The notes: generated by a model from the sequence alone, not told the origin. A DNA stretch of 64,000 nt from Campylorhamphus procurvoides (GCA_013396655.1 WBMV01005154.1:126136-190135); one strand, 5' to 3'. Positions 50,377 through 63,520 are shown, counted from the stretch's first letter. Numbers and translations are program-made.

Positions 50377-50690
50377 TGTAAGAAGTAATGTTGATTATCC
50401 TCTGCATGTCAAACTTCCCTGTTACTGTTACACCCAGGTCCCAAAGCCCCAAGCTTTATCAGGTGTATATTTTAATTTCAGGCTTCAAGAGATTTTGCTC
50501 ACATGAACACTTGTAAAGCCATTGATTCTTTGTTAACTTGAATATACTTCCAGAGAAAAATTACACATTTTTTCTAAGAGATTTCTTCCAACTTGATGAG
50601 AAAATAGGTGTTTTGGCAAAAAAGGGTTTTACAGGAATAACATGCAACTTCACAACAGCATTACAACAAATTACCAGAACTAGCAAGCAT

Positions 50691-51050
50691 TGTTATAGGG
50701 AACCCTGGTTACACTCAGCAAACACAGACTCCATGCCACTTAGATGAGGTACAGAAGAGAGGTGTTTAGGTTACTCCCAAGAGGAAGAAAAGAATAAAGG
50801 AAGAGAGACTAGGAGAAGACAGAATAAAGAGAGGAAAAGAGAAGAGAAAAAAATATAGTTACACCAAAGATCAGTGGAGACCTTGTGCCTGCCTGTTTAT
50901 AGACTCTGGCTATTGTGGCCACTCCCTCCAGGTGGGACCTTTGGTTCAGTGACCACTCCCTCCCCTTAGGCAAAGCGAGGGGTGGCACAGCCAGTCAGGG
51001 GCTCCAGGGGTGTGATGTGGGAGGGTTATCAGAGAGACCTCATTAACTCA
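50691..51050 (-). mobile_element. LTR (solo or fragment), family A copy 2
   Basis: The reverse complement of this segment aligns along its length with 10351-10741. It shares the ACTCAGCAAACACAGACTCC block (plus strand at 50711), the purine-rich block at 50768-50849, TTTATAGACTCTGGCTA and CCACTCCCTCCAGGTGG. It lacks about 40 bases present in copy 1 just before the TATA-proximal region. In minus orientation it starts TG (51050) and ends CA (50691). No target duplication or internal retroviral sequence is seen, so it is probably a solo LTR. Confidence 0.6.
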
Positions 51051-51844
51051 TTCCCAATCTCAAAGCCATATTAAGTAGTGTTTCTAAGATAATGCAAGTC
51101 TTCATAAACGTAGTACGGTGATGAAAGACCTTTCTGTGTTCATTCACCCCAGCCACCCTCTCACGCATCTTTCTTTCCCTCATAGGTGTTCTAGAAACTG
51201 AGCTGACCTGAGATAACGTATAACTAGAGCTGTTAAATGGAAACTAACAGACACCTGTGACCTGGATGAGGTAGAAAGAATAGTGGAGCTTCCCTCTCTT
51301 CGACAAACTTTTTTTGTGGGCAGTAGGTCAAACCACCAGCTTAAGCCCAATTTGAAACTACATTTTTGCGGTTTTTTTTGCAAAGTAGTATACAATACTT
51401 TTCATTCTAAATAAATTGGAACTGGTTAATTTTGTTAATTTATCTCAATCAAAAATCTTAACTTTATTATATTGTGTCAGAATATGTGTATAGAATATGT
51501 CATTATCAGATATAGAATATGTCATTATAGAAATAGTATGTATGTGTAGGCTCTTTTTTCAGAAAACAAAGAGTTTACTCCAAATGTGTAAGGAAAAATT
51601 ATGAACTAATATGCTTGGGAGACTAACAAGATAAAGCCAAGGTTATTTCTGTCAAAACTGTGTTTATTTTCAAAGAATACTAGACTTCTGTGTTTCTGAA
51701 TAAAGCAAAAGCCAAATAGCAGAAAAGCAGTTTAATCTCAAGTCTAAGCTCCCTTAGTTCTCACTTGGAGCTTCCTATGTTACCCAGAGTGCTCAGCCAA
51801 ACTTTTCACCCTCATGCATTTTCTAGTTCTCCCATGCATTTTTA
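51051..51844. other. AT-rich spacer with a 22-bp tandem repeat
   Basis: The 18-base word TATAGAATATGTCATTAT occurs at 51489-51506 and again at 51511-51528 (period 22), with a partial third copy of its core just upstream. Otherwise nothing is recognised. Confidence 0.7.
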
Positions 51845-52258
51845 GTGTCCAGAGAGCTAGATGACATCATAGCTAGGCTTCACATGATCATCCTTGAAGG
51901 TCATAGAGATCAGGAACGGTGCCGGAGGACTGGAAGAAAGAAAATGTCGCTCCAGTCTTCAAAATGGGCAAGAAGAAGGACTAGGGAACTAATGGCAAGT
52001 CAGACACATCTTAGTCCCTGGAATATCAACCAATAGAAACAAGGAGCAGGAACGAGGAAGAGAATAGAACAAGGAAGTTCCACCTGAACATGAGGAAGAA
52101 CTTCTTTATTGTGTGGGTAACCGCACACAGATTTCCCAGAGAGGTTGTAGAGTCTTCTTCACTGGAGATTTTCAAGACCCATCTAGAGGCAATCCTCTGC
52201 AATGTACACTGTCACCCCTTCCAACCTGACCAATTCTGTGATTCTGCCATTCTGTGAA
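51845..52258 (+). mobile_element. CR1 LINE fragment with internal deletion
   Basis: The left part encodes the CR1 reverse-transcriptase segment ELDDIIARLHMIILEGH, then the decayed GTGCCGGAGGACTGGAAGAA stretch. After a junction near 52020-52065 it jumps to the ORF2 C-terminus (FFIVWVTAHRFPREVVE-type text) and the 3' end ATTCTGTGATTCTGCCATTC at 52235-52254. The catalytic region is absent. Confidence 0.85.
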
Positions 52259-53475
52259 AATTAAAAGAAAAAAAAAATCATGAAGAATTATTTTCATTGG
52301 AAAATCTGATGCTAATAATATGATAAAGCCAAGTGATAGATACATCACGACATAAAGCAATTATCTTCCAAAACACTACATCTGCATTCTGATTAATCTG
52401 TTAGTTTCTGTGATCTAAGGAGGATTTATATATGATGTTGAAGATGGCTCCTCAAGGTGAGGGTTAAAAGCAAACAACAACAATAAAAATGTGAACTCAA
52501 ACAGGTGAGTGTACAATCTTCCAGAGATTCTAGAAGCAAAAAAACTGACAAGGTAACAAAATGTGCTATTCATTACAAGGGAATAACTCTATTGGGAGTG
52601 AGAGGTTATAAAGTCGATGAGATGACAGTATTCTATCAACAGTATTATATCAACATTCTAAACCACTCTCTGTGATATCTATATATATTTGTGAATTTGG
52701 GACACAATTTTCACAAATTTTCAACTTAAACAGGGACTGAGTGCTTAAGTTTAATGAGCAGTTGCAATAATATAGTAAAACTAGATATGACAGAAACAGC
52801 TAAAAAAATCAAACCTTCTGGTCCTAGTTAAATTAATCCAAACTTTTAAATCATTAATTAAAATGTATCAATAAGTCATGAAGGAACACTGTTTCTCTGA
52901 TCTCAAAAGCTCTACAAATTTATTATTAAAAGTATTACCTCTTTTTCTCTGTAGAGATTTTGTGGTGAACATTATATTGTAGTAATCTGATTACACAAAG
53001 ATTAACAAACGAGATACTGTCATGACTTCGGTGTTTGGGCTTTTTTTTTTTTTTTTCTGAGTTATTGTCCAATCCTATATTTTGTTTCCTTTATTCCATT
53101 TCATTGATAGAAATCTCTTTTCTGCAGACATTTCCTTGGCCTCTGCCATATTGATCGCTGCTGTTGAGGGAAAATAAGTCTTCTGATTGCACTCTACTTG
53201 AGAGATTGTTAAGGCACAACAAACCTGGAGATGCTAAGCAGGTCACTGGACAGTCCTTCATAAATATTCAAGAGAAACAAACATTGTGAAAGACACTAAT
53301 GCTGATAGAATTCACAGATATGCTAAGTAAGAATAAAGTATTTCCTGCAGAGAGCTCCTGTAGGGATTATATGGCCTTCTGCTTTAATGAAGTTACACTT
53401 CTGACTAATGGCAAATGATGTTAACATTTCCCTTTCAATACCAAGGACTATTTTTTTTATCGTTTAAAAAATGAC
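52259..53475. other. AT-rich sequence, nothing recognised
   Basis: No gene or transposon is supported. T16 lies at 53041-53056. Confidence 0.5.
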
Positions 53476-53509
53476 GGGGGTGGGGGGAGGGGGAAGAAGT
53501 TCGAGGGGG
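53476..53509 (+). other. G-quadruplex motif
   Basis: Four G-runs of 5, 6, 5 and 5 bases lie at 53476-53480, 53482-53487, 53489-53493 and 53505-53509, with loops of 1, 1 and 11 bases. This satisfies the usual four-run motif apart from one slightly long loop, and the first three runs are long enough to supply extra tetrads. It stands out in very AT-rich surroundings. Confidence 0.8.
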
Positions 53510-56500
53510 AGACAGGAGGAGAATTCTAAGCTGAATTTAAAGCATTTTTAAGAATTCTTAGGAAGAGGTTACATTAACATACAAAGCCAATTTTCATCGA
53601 GAGTTTAAAAACAAATCCTTGATTATGAGACACAACATTTACAATTCACAGGAGTAAACATGATTACTACTTTTGCTGCTACCTAAATAATAGCAAAAGT
53701 ATATGTAAAATTACAAATAAACTTTTCTTTGTAGAATGATTTCATATCAATCAGTAGAAATACACTAGTTTATCCATTGGATTATTTGATAAATAGCACA
53801 ATTCACACTGAGGATTTTACTTTCTATTAAATTTTACATACTTGTGTGGAAAAATGAAAATTATGTATGTTTTCCTGTCTAAAAGTCTTATTCTTTTTGT
53901 AAATTTTTTTCTTATTATACTTCTAGTCACCGTACTACATTGATAATATACATTTCATTTTCAGTAGATGGAATCTTTCTAGCCTTTTCCAAAGTTCTGG
54001 CATCAAGTTTTGGGAATATTCTTTAATCTTTACTGAAAGATGTAGTCACTCAGTGGATTGAACAAATATATAAAAGAGTTTGGATAGAGTCCTGGTCTTG
54101 TACCAGATTCAACTTGAATATTTAAAATAGTTTCAATGAGGCTACTGAACCACATTCAAGTAGTAAAAAGGATCATAGAAGTCTATTCCCTGCAAAATGC
54201 ACTCAATCTTTTTTTTTTTTAATTTCTACCCCTTACTACTATGACTAAATAGCAGTGAAAACTAGTTGTCTCTATTCCATTAGACAATTTCTTTTTAAAA
54301 ATAGTGTTAATGATAAGACACATACTGAAAGTTATAGCAAATAAGTAAAAATTTTCCTAGAAGAGGCAAAAAAATATTGAGGATTTATTGGTGTGCACAA
54401 AGACACATGAACTAACCAGTCTAATAGCAATGAATCAGCCAAAGAAAAAAGGGTGTTAGATTCTGTCAGCCACCAGAAAGTGTCCACTCAAGTGTGCAAA
54501 TTTGCTATATGTGTTAGTGTGACATATAGCAGGAGCTATAGGTTGCAAGAATTAACTCTTGCTAGTGTCTGCTTTTCCTCTCTACACAATATATTGGAAT
54601 GCCAGTTTGAGTCAAATGACAGTCAAATTTTGGCCCAGGTGTCATAAATAGCAATTTACTATAAAAGGAAATTATACTTTTCTGTGGCTTTGATTAATCA
54701 GTTTAATTGAGAACTGGTAAGAAAAGATCCTTTCAGTTGCTGTGCCATGAAATTTTTCCTTATTATTGTAGATAATAACACTTAAAAAAATACACCAAAA
54801 CTCGAAAAAACAGCTGTCCACAAGCAGCATTTGAGGATCAGCTGAACTCTAAATATTTAGTGGGAGAGGAAGAAAAGTCATGATTCCATTTTATTATCCC
54901 ACCACAAGAGGATGGAAGAGCTCTGAAAATTACTTTTCAAGAACTGAAAGGGCAAATACAAAGCAACCTCACTATTGCTCTCAGTTTTCAGCAGGGAACT
55001 AGATTTACCTGTGACTTTTTAATACTTTCTAAATTTGAAATTCTCAAAACCCTCAATAGCAATAACTAGATGAGGGTAGTAATCTTCTCATTTGTCTTAC
55101 AGAATTTTTTTTTTTAAAAAAAAGCAAACATGTAAATCCAACCCCTTCACCTAGAGTCAACATGGAGAAAGATAATTTCTGATATAGAAGAGACTAAATG
55201 TCTTCCAGAAGGGCCTATTTTCTTTATAAGAATCCTCAACTTTAAATGTCTACGTTAGGTAAGGAAAATTCTACCCTCATATGTCTTAATGATTGTCCTA
55301 CTAAAAGTTTTCGGCTGGTATATTTCTACTTGATATCCAGGAATATATATCTTGTCAATTCACATTTACTTCACATTTAAAATATCCCATAAGTATTTAT
55401 TCAGTTTGTTTTTTTGTTTTTTTTTTAATATGCTGGGAAATGTGCTCAAAGTTTCATTCACTTACAAATTCCAGCTACTAAATTTGAATGAAAATAAAAA
55501 TAAATTAAGCCTTTAAAATGTCTGTTTTTTATGGTTTTCATTACTTATGTAAAACACTTAAGTGTGCTCAAGAAATTAGAATAAAAAATGTTTTAGTAAT
55601 TTTACCTCTGATTTATTAAGTAAAACAAAGAATTATCCATGTTTCAGAGGCTGACTGATTTTCTCTAACCACCTTCTAATATCTCCCATCCTACACAGCT
55701 TTTCTTATTTTTTTCCTCATAGAATAGAAGAGAAAAAAATAAAAACCTCCTGCCTCTTTAACTTCCAATCAGTTTCTCATGAAACTTACAAAGAAGAAAA
55801 TATTTTCTTCTTTTGAAGAAAAGAACTGCTCTTAAAACTTAACAAAATAGTCCTACACATTGTTTCTAAATACCTAATCAGTATTCCATCATTTTAACAG
55901 ATTAGGGTCAGTACTTCTTTTTCGTGATTTAAATTACTCTGCTGGTTTGCTGTTCACTTAGGCTATAAAATACTTGCTGTCATAATTTCTGATTTAATTT
56001 GAAACGAATTTATATTGATTTTTTTAATAATAATATACATAAAAAACATTAAAGTTATCTTTGAGCCTGCCTCAGTGCAGGATGTTGGACCAACCAATCT
56101 ATGAAGCCTTTTTCAATCAAACATCCCAGTGAATTGATTAACAAAACAATTTGCAGTGTATTTTACAGACTTACATGTGTATGCATGTTCACATACATGT
56201 TGTATATAACACGAATTATTTATTTACATAGTTAAAAAAAGTACTTCAACATTTTTCATGTAGTGATTGGGTATCATGAGGCCAGTGTAAAGCTGGCAAG
56301 ACACACCAGCGTACAAATGAGAAAACAATCTTAAATAAGTTCATATTCTAATTGTCATGTGCATGTGTGCAGGTTAGTTTGATAATTTTTGTCTTAAAAG
56401 TCACTGATATTTAGTAATAAATAACCCATGCATTTTCATACACTTTTTAGATGTATAAATATCTTTTCCTTATTTTCATCTTGGTTTGTCTTTGATCCTT

Positions 56501-56764
56501 TTAATTATAAATGTCTAAATATGGAGCCTGTAAAATGAAAATACCTTTGAGGTAGGCAGTGAAACCTACATCAGGTCATTATAACCTCTATTTCTGTTAA
56601 TCAGGCAGTAGGTGTCCTGTGGCCTTTTGACATTCATGCAAATATCATTAACCAGCTATGTTTCTCTATGACAGTAATATCACTACTGTTAGACTCAATC
56701 CCAACCTAGATATTTGCACTGATTTTCCTCTCAGCATCCTCTGTTCAGAAATAAAACTTCAGAG
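53510..56764. other. AT-rich sequence, nothing recognised
   Basis: About 3.2 kb without a supported gene or transposon. Several T-runs only. Confidence 0.5.
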
Positions 56765-57782
56765 GAATGAGGTACCTTCACACTAAAATGAAGGAGATCA
56801 ATGGCTGAATGTCCAGATGGAGATCAGTGAAGAATGGCCTCCATCAGGTGTCCATACTGGGACCACTACCTTTTAATGTCTTCAACAACGATATAAACAG
56901 TGGCATCAGGTGTACCCACAGGAAGTTTGCCAAAGACACCAGACTGTGTGGGGAAGTTAACATGTCCAAGGGATGGGATACCATTCAGAGGGACATAGAC
57001 AAGCTTGAGAAGTGAACCTGTGGGAATGTCATGAGGTTCAAAAATGCTAAGTGCAAGGTCACAACACTAAGTGCAAGGTCCTGCACCTTGATCGGAACAA
57101 GTCCCACTATCAATATAAACTAGGAAATGAAGAGATTGAGAGCAGCACTTCTGCAAGTTCTGGTGAGTGAAAGGCTGGACATGACCCGACAATGTGTGCT
57201 TGCAGCTCATAGAGACAACTATACCCTGGGCTGCATCAAAAGAAACACTACCAGCTGTTCAACAGAGGTGTTTCTCTCCTTCTAGTCTGCACTTTTGCAA
57301 CCCAAACTGGAGTACTGGATCCGGCTCTGGAGTCCTCACCACAGGAAAGATATGGACCTGCTGGAGTGAGTCCAGAGGAGTCCACAAAGATGATTGGAGG
57401 GATGGAACTTTCCTCCTATGAGAAAAGACTGAGGTAGTTGTGGTTGTTTAGCCTGAAGAATAGAAGGCTCTGGGGAGACCTGATTTTAGCATTTCAGTAC
57501 ATAAAGAGGGCCTATAAGAAAGATAGGGACAAACTTTTTAATAGGGTTGTGATAGGACAAACAGCAATGGTTTCAAACTAAAAGAGAGACTAGATACAAA
57601 GAAGAATTTTTTTACAGTTAAGACAGTGAACTACTAAAACAGATTTCCCATACTAAAACGTTTGAGAAACGTGGGGCAGGGGTCTGAGCAATCTGTTCCA
57701 GTGGAAGATGTCCCAGCTCATTGCAGGGGACTTGGACTAGATGACCTTTAGAGGTCCCTTCCAGCCAAACTATTCTGAAAAA
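56765..57782 (+). mobile_element. CR1 LINE 3' half
   Basis: A plus-strand CR1 with the reverse transcriptase region from 'GVPQGSVLGPLLFN' onward (here QVSILGPLPFN in frame 56809-57015). It continues through the catalytic loop, the 'LEYWIRLWS' and 'EESTKMIGG' segments, to the 3' end at CCAAACTATTCTG. The active-site motif that is F-A-D-D in intact LINEs reads F-A-K-D here (about 56936), so a catalytic aspartate is lost. A 20-bp-period duplication at 57047-57080 adds a further disruption. Confidence 0.92.
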
Positions 57783-59540
57783 CATGGAAAGTTCTTTTTC
57801 AATTTGTCTGTCCCTGAAAAATGTCATCACACATGATGGCTTCAGATTGTGTTAAATGCAGAGAAGGTAAGCCTCATCTTATGAACCTATAGTCCTGGGA
57901 AAAGGCAGAAAGTGAATGAAACACATAGATGTAAAAAACATTAAACAGCATCTGTGAGTGACTGAAATAATTATGAAAACATATAACCGAGTAGCTGATA
58001 AAGAAAATAGCCCAAGTTAGAATTTTGAGGATTCAAAGGAGTGAAAAGTTGGAAACTTTGTTATTATTTACAAATAATTGACTTTATCTGTAACTGGAGT
58101 ATATGCTAGGCCTGAAAATTTGGATTTACATCCAAAAATTTAAAAAAAAAAGTGTTTCAGAAGGCAGAATATGACCACAAGTGATTGTCATGGCTGTTTA
58201 ATTTAACCAATGTAGCACAAAGCATAAGAAAATTCATGTGATAAAAAGGGCTCTATGGTGCTGACTTTGTAGTAGCTGATAGATATTAAAGCAATCTGAA
58301 GCATCTCTAGTCAATTCTAACACCTATAGAAAAAATTGCAACTTGGAGATTTCTGAATACACAGACACCTCCTTGTAGTTAAGAAAAGCAAGAAAATATA
58401 TGGACAATACTTTTCCCAGCACACTGGGAAATGGTTCTGTCTTCATTAAGTCTGAAAATGGTACTGACCTATTTTTTTAAAATAGTATCACCACATACAT
58501 ATTGCTAAAGTAGCAGAAAAATAAATGTGTTCCCTTGGATGCAGAGTGCATGTAAAAGCTTTTATGTGTTTAAAATGCTTTCTTTTAGATGATGTTTAAT
58601 AAATGCAGAAAATGGGAAAGGCAGAATTCCCTTCTTCCCCACTCCCCTTCAGAGTCAAGATAATAAAAAGGTTTCCTATAGAAATGAGCTACAATAGCTT
58701 CCAAGAGCGCAATGACTTTGTAGACAAATGCACAGTCATAATACACAATAGTTCACATTCAACACTGGACGCAATAATTATTTTAATGAGAAAGATAATG
58801 GCTAGTCAAGACACTGGAGTTGGTCCCTTACTATATTAAAGAAATGTTTTGCGAGTTTAAAATTTATCATTGGCATCCCCCCAGACAGTGCAGGAAAGAA
58901 CTTACGCTCAGTGATCTGGCAGTTACCGTATCTGGTGCATAGAGCACAATGGGCGCAGAGCATCGTCCCAAGTGTCAAGTAACGACTCTGAATCAGAGCA
59001 TTCCAGCAGAATATTGGTTTAAATTAGTGCTCCACTCTAGCATTGCTACAAAAATTCCACCACGCTGAATGGATTCATCCAGGTGTAGTCTGAAGAATGA
59101 GTAGGGAAATTCACCCTGTTTAGCTAAACCAAGTCTCATTATGCTCATACATTTAGTGAACATTCTTGAAAATCTATTTGTGGTGCACCTTAAGCAGTCA
59201 TTTGTGATTATGAAAAGAACATAGCAATGCTGCTAGCTCCACATGATATCATTTTCTTTATCTTGAGAGGACTTAGTGATTCAGGTGGAGAAAAGAAGTG
59301 GTGATTCAGGACAAAATCTAGCATTAACAAAGTTTTTGTTTCATTTCACTTTTTCTTTCTTGCACTAGTAAGCTTTAAAAAAAAGCATTACACTATTTTT
59401 ATATCAAAAATCATGCTGGATTCAAAAATACAAGAGAATCAAGGCTGCTCCCTGCTCCCAGATGCAACCATTAACAAGGCGGATGATGTATTCCCATCAG
59501 GAACATCCACATGTATCACACATACCTACCACTATGTACA
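57783..59540. other. AT-rich sequence, nothing recognised
   Basis: No gene or transposon is supported. The 78-codon frame 58603-58839 has no recognised motif. Confidence 0.5.
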
Positions 59541-59577
59541 TATACACACACACACATATATATGTATATACTGTATA
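59541..59577. repeat. (CA)n/(TA)n microsatellite
   Basis: A compound dinucleotide repeat, CA followed by TA, directly abutting the hairpin at 59578. Confidence 0.85.
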
Positions 59578-59611
59578 TATTGTGTGCCAGCATTGTTGCT
59601 GGCACACAATA
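59578..59611. repeat. perfect 15-bp inverted repeat (hairpin)
   Basis: TATTGTGTGCCAGCA at 59578-59592, a TTGT loop at 59593-59596, and TGCTGGCACACAATA at 59597-59611, an exact complement. Pairing does not extend beyond the arms. The stem is strong for its length but shorter than a typical microRNA precursor. Confidence 0.9.
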
Positions 59612-60002
59612 CCTCCAACCTGTGGTCTGATCTATTTAGTCAAATGATTTAGATCCCTTTTTGTCATTATAGCACACAGAACCCCTTATTTTCTACATTG
59701 CATGCATGTCACTTGATTATTGGGATCTCCCTTTTGTAATGAATGAACTAAATTGTTCTAAAGCAAACCTAATTGAGGATCTGAGAGCACTTCAGGAAAC
59801 AGTAAAGGCAGGTTGTTGAAAACTGTACAGAGCTTGTCTACCAGCATTTGAAATAGTGTTTCAGTGCTGGCTGAATAGAATTTTCACCTTCAGCCACTTC
59901 TCATGCTTTCCAGGCATGACTTAGATCATGACTCATAAAGACAAAGCATAAAACCAAATTTTTGATCGGTTACACTACTGCTTCTGACATAGCACAGAAG
60001 CA

Positions 60003-60063
60003 TGGAGTTGAACTTGATAATCCTTATGGGTATCTTCCAGCTCTAGATATTCTATGATTTTGT
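60003..60063 (+). mobile_element. CR1 3' tail (about 60 bp)
   Basis: GGAGTTGAACTTGATAATCC, then ATCTTCCAGCTCTAGATATT and CTATGATTTTGTAG follow the CR1 3' UTR in order. It is very short, an extreme 5' truncation or an old remnant. Confidence 0.7.
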
Positions 60064-63000
60064 AGCATATTTAATGAGTGAGTTAAGAAGTGTGTGGCTT
60101 AGTGTGAACCACTGGATAAACGAAAAGAAAAAAAAAGGAGATCTAGTTCAGAAAGAGGCTGGACAAAAGCATAGGGATTAGGCCATTTGTGGTTCTGCGT
60201 TGCTGCTATCTTCAGTTCAGGGAAATCTAACTGATGGCTTCCAAAAGCTTACGTGGCATGTTAGTGAAAAATCACCAAATAAAAGCTTCTTTCCCACACT
60301 CTTTCCATAAACATTCACTTTCTGAACCATATCTTGCTTGCATTGCATTTACTTGCAAAATTCTCATGCATTACATCACTTATATTTTTTACCTTTAATT
60401 TGGGAGAATTTAAAGGCAATATTGGAAAAAGTAAGGTACTTCAGTAATCCTTTTTTTACTTTAATGGAAAACATGTTAGTATAAAATCTATGTGTAGGAG
60501 AGAAGAAATCCAGCTGGACTGTCTCCATAAAGTCTATGAGGGAAGAAGGGAGTGTACAATATGTTTTTTCCTTTTGTAACTTCTGTGATTCTTGCAACCT
60601 TTACCCAGTGGCAGTGTGATACTCCCACAAGGATACTTTCAGGTACTGAAAGGACACACACTAGGATAACTTCACATTACTGCGTATTCAAAGGAATTAT
60701 ATGACAACAACCTATAAGTATTCCAAAAACATTTTACTGTGATATATGCATGTAAGAGAATCCATTCAAAAAGCACTTGTAAACCAAATCATTCTAACTC
60801 CTACCTTCCTATTCTATCTTTAGATTTCTAGCACCTAAGAAGAAATCATCATACTGCTAGAAAAGAATGCTGTAGTAGATAGACACTATAGAAAGGACTC
60901 ATTACATGCTCATTAAAAAAAAAAAAAAAAGCATTGACTTTTATAACTCAGTTGTAGGAGTTACTGTGAAGAATCCACAATTACTCCCATGTGAAAAAAA
61001 TGTCCCTTTTCTCACTTCGGTTACTGAATTTGAAAACTACAGTGGTTTTCGTGCTGCAGTATGAGTTTAAAAACAATGGCTTGGGTTTGGTTACTTGAAA
61101 TTACAGAGCAGAATAGGAGCACAAAATTGAAACATGTCTATTATCTTCCTTAGCACTTGATGTGAAGAATAAATACCTGATTTTATAGAATTCAAACACT
61201 TTAAAAGCTTGTAAAAAGAAGCAAAGCAAAAAGATATAAAAGAATGACCAGAATATCCCTTCCTTGAAAACTTTAAAGAATCCTGTGTTTTAAGTATTTA
61301 TACTTTCACTTTGAAATTCATAACCCTTAGAAATTCCATGTGCCTGTATTAGATACTAATAACTCTTTTTCATTCTCACTTATGACCTTCTGTGTATCTA
61401 TTGTTATTCTTAGTAATAACACATACCATATATAGTATATACGTAGAATATATATTACAGATATTAAAAAAAAATAAAAATCTAAAAGAACCTGAACATT
61501 TCATGGCTTATGGACCAAGACCTGAAAATTAAATGCAACCAGAATCTATGTTCAGGGTAGTAATCAGTGAACAATATGTAACCTGACAAAGGACTTATAA
61601 GAAGTATCCAAGGGCTAGCCACTACTGTAAAATGCAAAGAAAACTTTAATCACACTGTAGATTTAACAGGAATTAGAGTTTTAGAGAGCTGGCTTGACAA
61701 ATTTTCCTTAGACAAACTGAAGTCTTGAGCCTGTAAGTGAATAAAGACAAGTTAGATTTAGCTATAGACAACCATTAAAATTAATGTAATGAGAGTTCAA
61801 TAGAGGCCTTTACAAGGTGCCTATGAAGTTATCCAATTTTTCTGTCTTCATTTTTACATTAGAAGAATGCCTCCCTTCAGAGATTGCTGCTGTTTTATTT
61901 TTGCTTGTGCTTAGTACAGTGGAAAGACATACACACTCACATGCTTCCTCATGGATGCTTGCCTTTGTTCCTGCTTGTTTTGTTGTTCAATTAATATCAA
62001 ACAAAGGTCAATCTGACAAAGTATATGGTTAGTGTTTGTGTATGGGAAAACATAATGGAAAACTTGTAGTAACAGGAGTCCCATGTGCCAAAGAAAATGT
62101 TAAAAAGCCTCTCCTCAGTGACAAAGTGAGCTTCATTTGTAGTGCATAAGTACCCTACTACAAAAGCAGTCTTGGACTTCCATGGGACTACTATGAATAT
62201 GTTTATAATATGATTAGGCAGGCAAAGCGCTCTTAAAGTGCTGCATCACTAGTCTTGTGACTGTTATACTGCTGTAGTGGGACCTCTTAGACTTCTAGTG
62301 GGCTGAAATAGCACTACTTATAAGTGTACTTATATCTTAGTTAAAATGGAGAGAATCTTGCTGGATGATGTCACAAGGCTTGAAGAATGATTTTAGTGTT
62401 ACGAACAGTGACAGATTTTTGCTCCCTTTTTTTCTGTGACTCAAATGGAAGTATTACTCCACAATTTTTGAATCCCATGGAATAGAGTTCAAAATAAATC
62501 CCTGCTCACCAAAAAATAGAAAACACTTACTGATCAAACAGATTAATTTAATGCACATTTGTGAACCACTAATATGGTATTCTCTGAGGGGTAGTGGAAA
62601 TATTGCTGTGGGACTACCAGCCATGGTGCTACACCACAACTGTTAGAATTTCTGGAGACTTCTAGATTTGCATTTTCTTTGTAGTTTCATTAACATAATT
62701 TGAAAACAGACTTAATTAGTGTTTTAGCACTATCCATTTTGTTTTATTTTTATTTTTTTTAAATTCCTAGAGATGTTTTCACTGGGCTAAGATATTGAGC
62801 TGACAACCCTGAAAAATCAACCTGTCTTTGAAGCTGTACAACAACTATACATAAAACTAATAAAAAGCCAGGTTTACTGGTCAAGAGGTTTTGGGGTTTC
62901 TTTACATTTTGGTTTTGTTTCTATTTTTTTCCTCTTTGTTGATCTGCTCTGGCAGATCTTTTTCTAAGTTCCTAAATGTGTGACTATCTGGATTTCATTC

Positions 63001-63414
63001 TCCATTAGCTGCCTAACAAGAGCTTTCAGGAAAACACACCTTTTAAGATCTCTCAAATCAGGCACACAGAATTGGTGTTACTGCTCTAAATTACTGGACT
63101 ACCATTCCTAAGGGTGGGATAATTGTAGGTACTTTAATGCTTTTCCTCTCCATGACAGTGTTTAGTGTTTTTCCATGTCTTCTGTTCATGAAGTTTTGCA
63201 GCCCATACAAGTATATTGTTCTAATGGAATACTGCTAAATGAATAGTCCTTAAAACACTGATTATCTCCACCAAAAGATTTACCCGTTTCAGTTTATGAT
63301 TTTTGTATTCCTGGGTTTTTTTCTGAGTTTATTTCTTTTCTTTTCTGACAAAACTGATGTTGGCAGAACATTTTTTTCCTCTTTTTATTTTTCACCATAT
63401 CTTCGCTTTTGCAG
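60064..63414. other. AT-rich sequence upstream of candidate exon
   Basis: No transposon or RNA gene is recognised. A17 lies at 60915-60931. If the exon at 63415 is real, this is intron sequence; the last 50 bases are its polypyrimidine tract. Confidence 0.45.
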
Positions 63415-63520
63415 ACCAAACTATCAGTTGGTGTCACAGATGATGACCTTACTGATCCACCAGAGCCAGGAATGAGATTTTCAGCTCATTTTATACAGAA
63501 TTTCAAACAACCAACAGATG
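63415..63520 (+). CDS. candidate internal coding exon, gene unidentified
   Basis: A strong pyrimidine tract (63371-63410) ends in TTTTGCAG at 63414, and a GT donor (GGTAAAA context) starts at 63521. The 106-nt segment between is GC-richer than its flanks. It is open in only one frame, which starts exactly at the acceptor and gives 35 codons plus one base; the other two frames have stops. The peptide contains the acidic, proline-containing stretch TDDDLTDPPEPGMRFSAHF followed by IQNFKQPTD, hydrophilic and without low complexity. I do not recognise the family. Length is typical of vertebrate internal exons. No neighbouring exon was found with comparable quality, so a chance combination of signals cannot be excluded. 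Confidence 0.42.

Noticed and set aside
49998..50506. 127- and 86-codon plus-strand frames and a minus-strand frame
   Set aside because: They are stretched by the polypurine tract; no domain or splice support.
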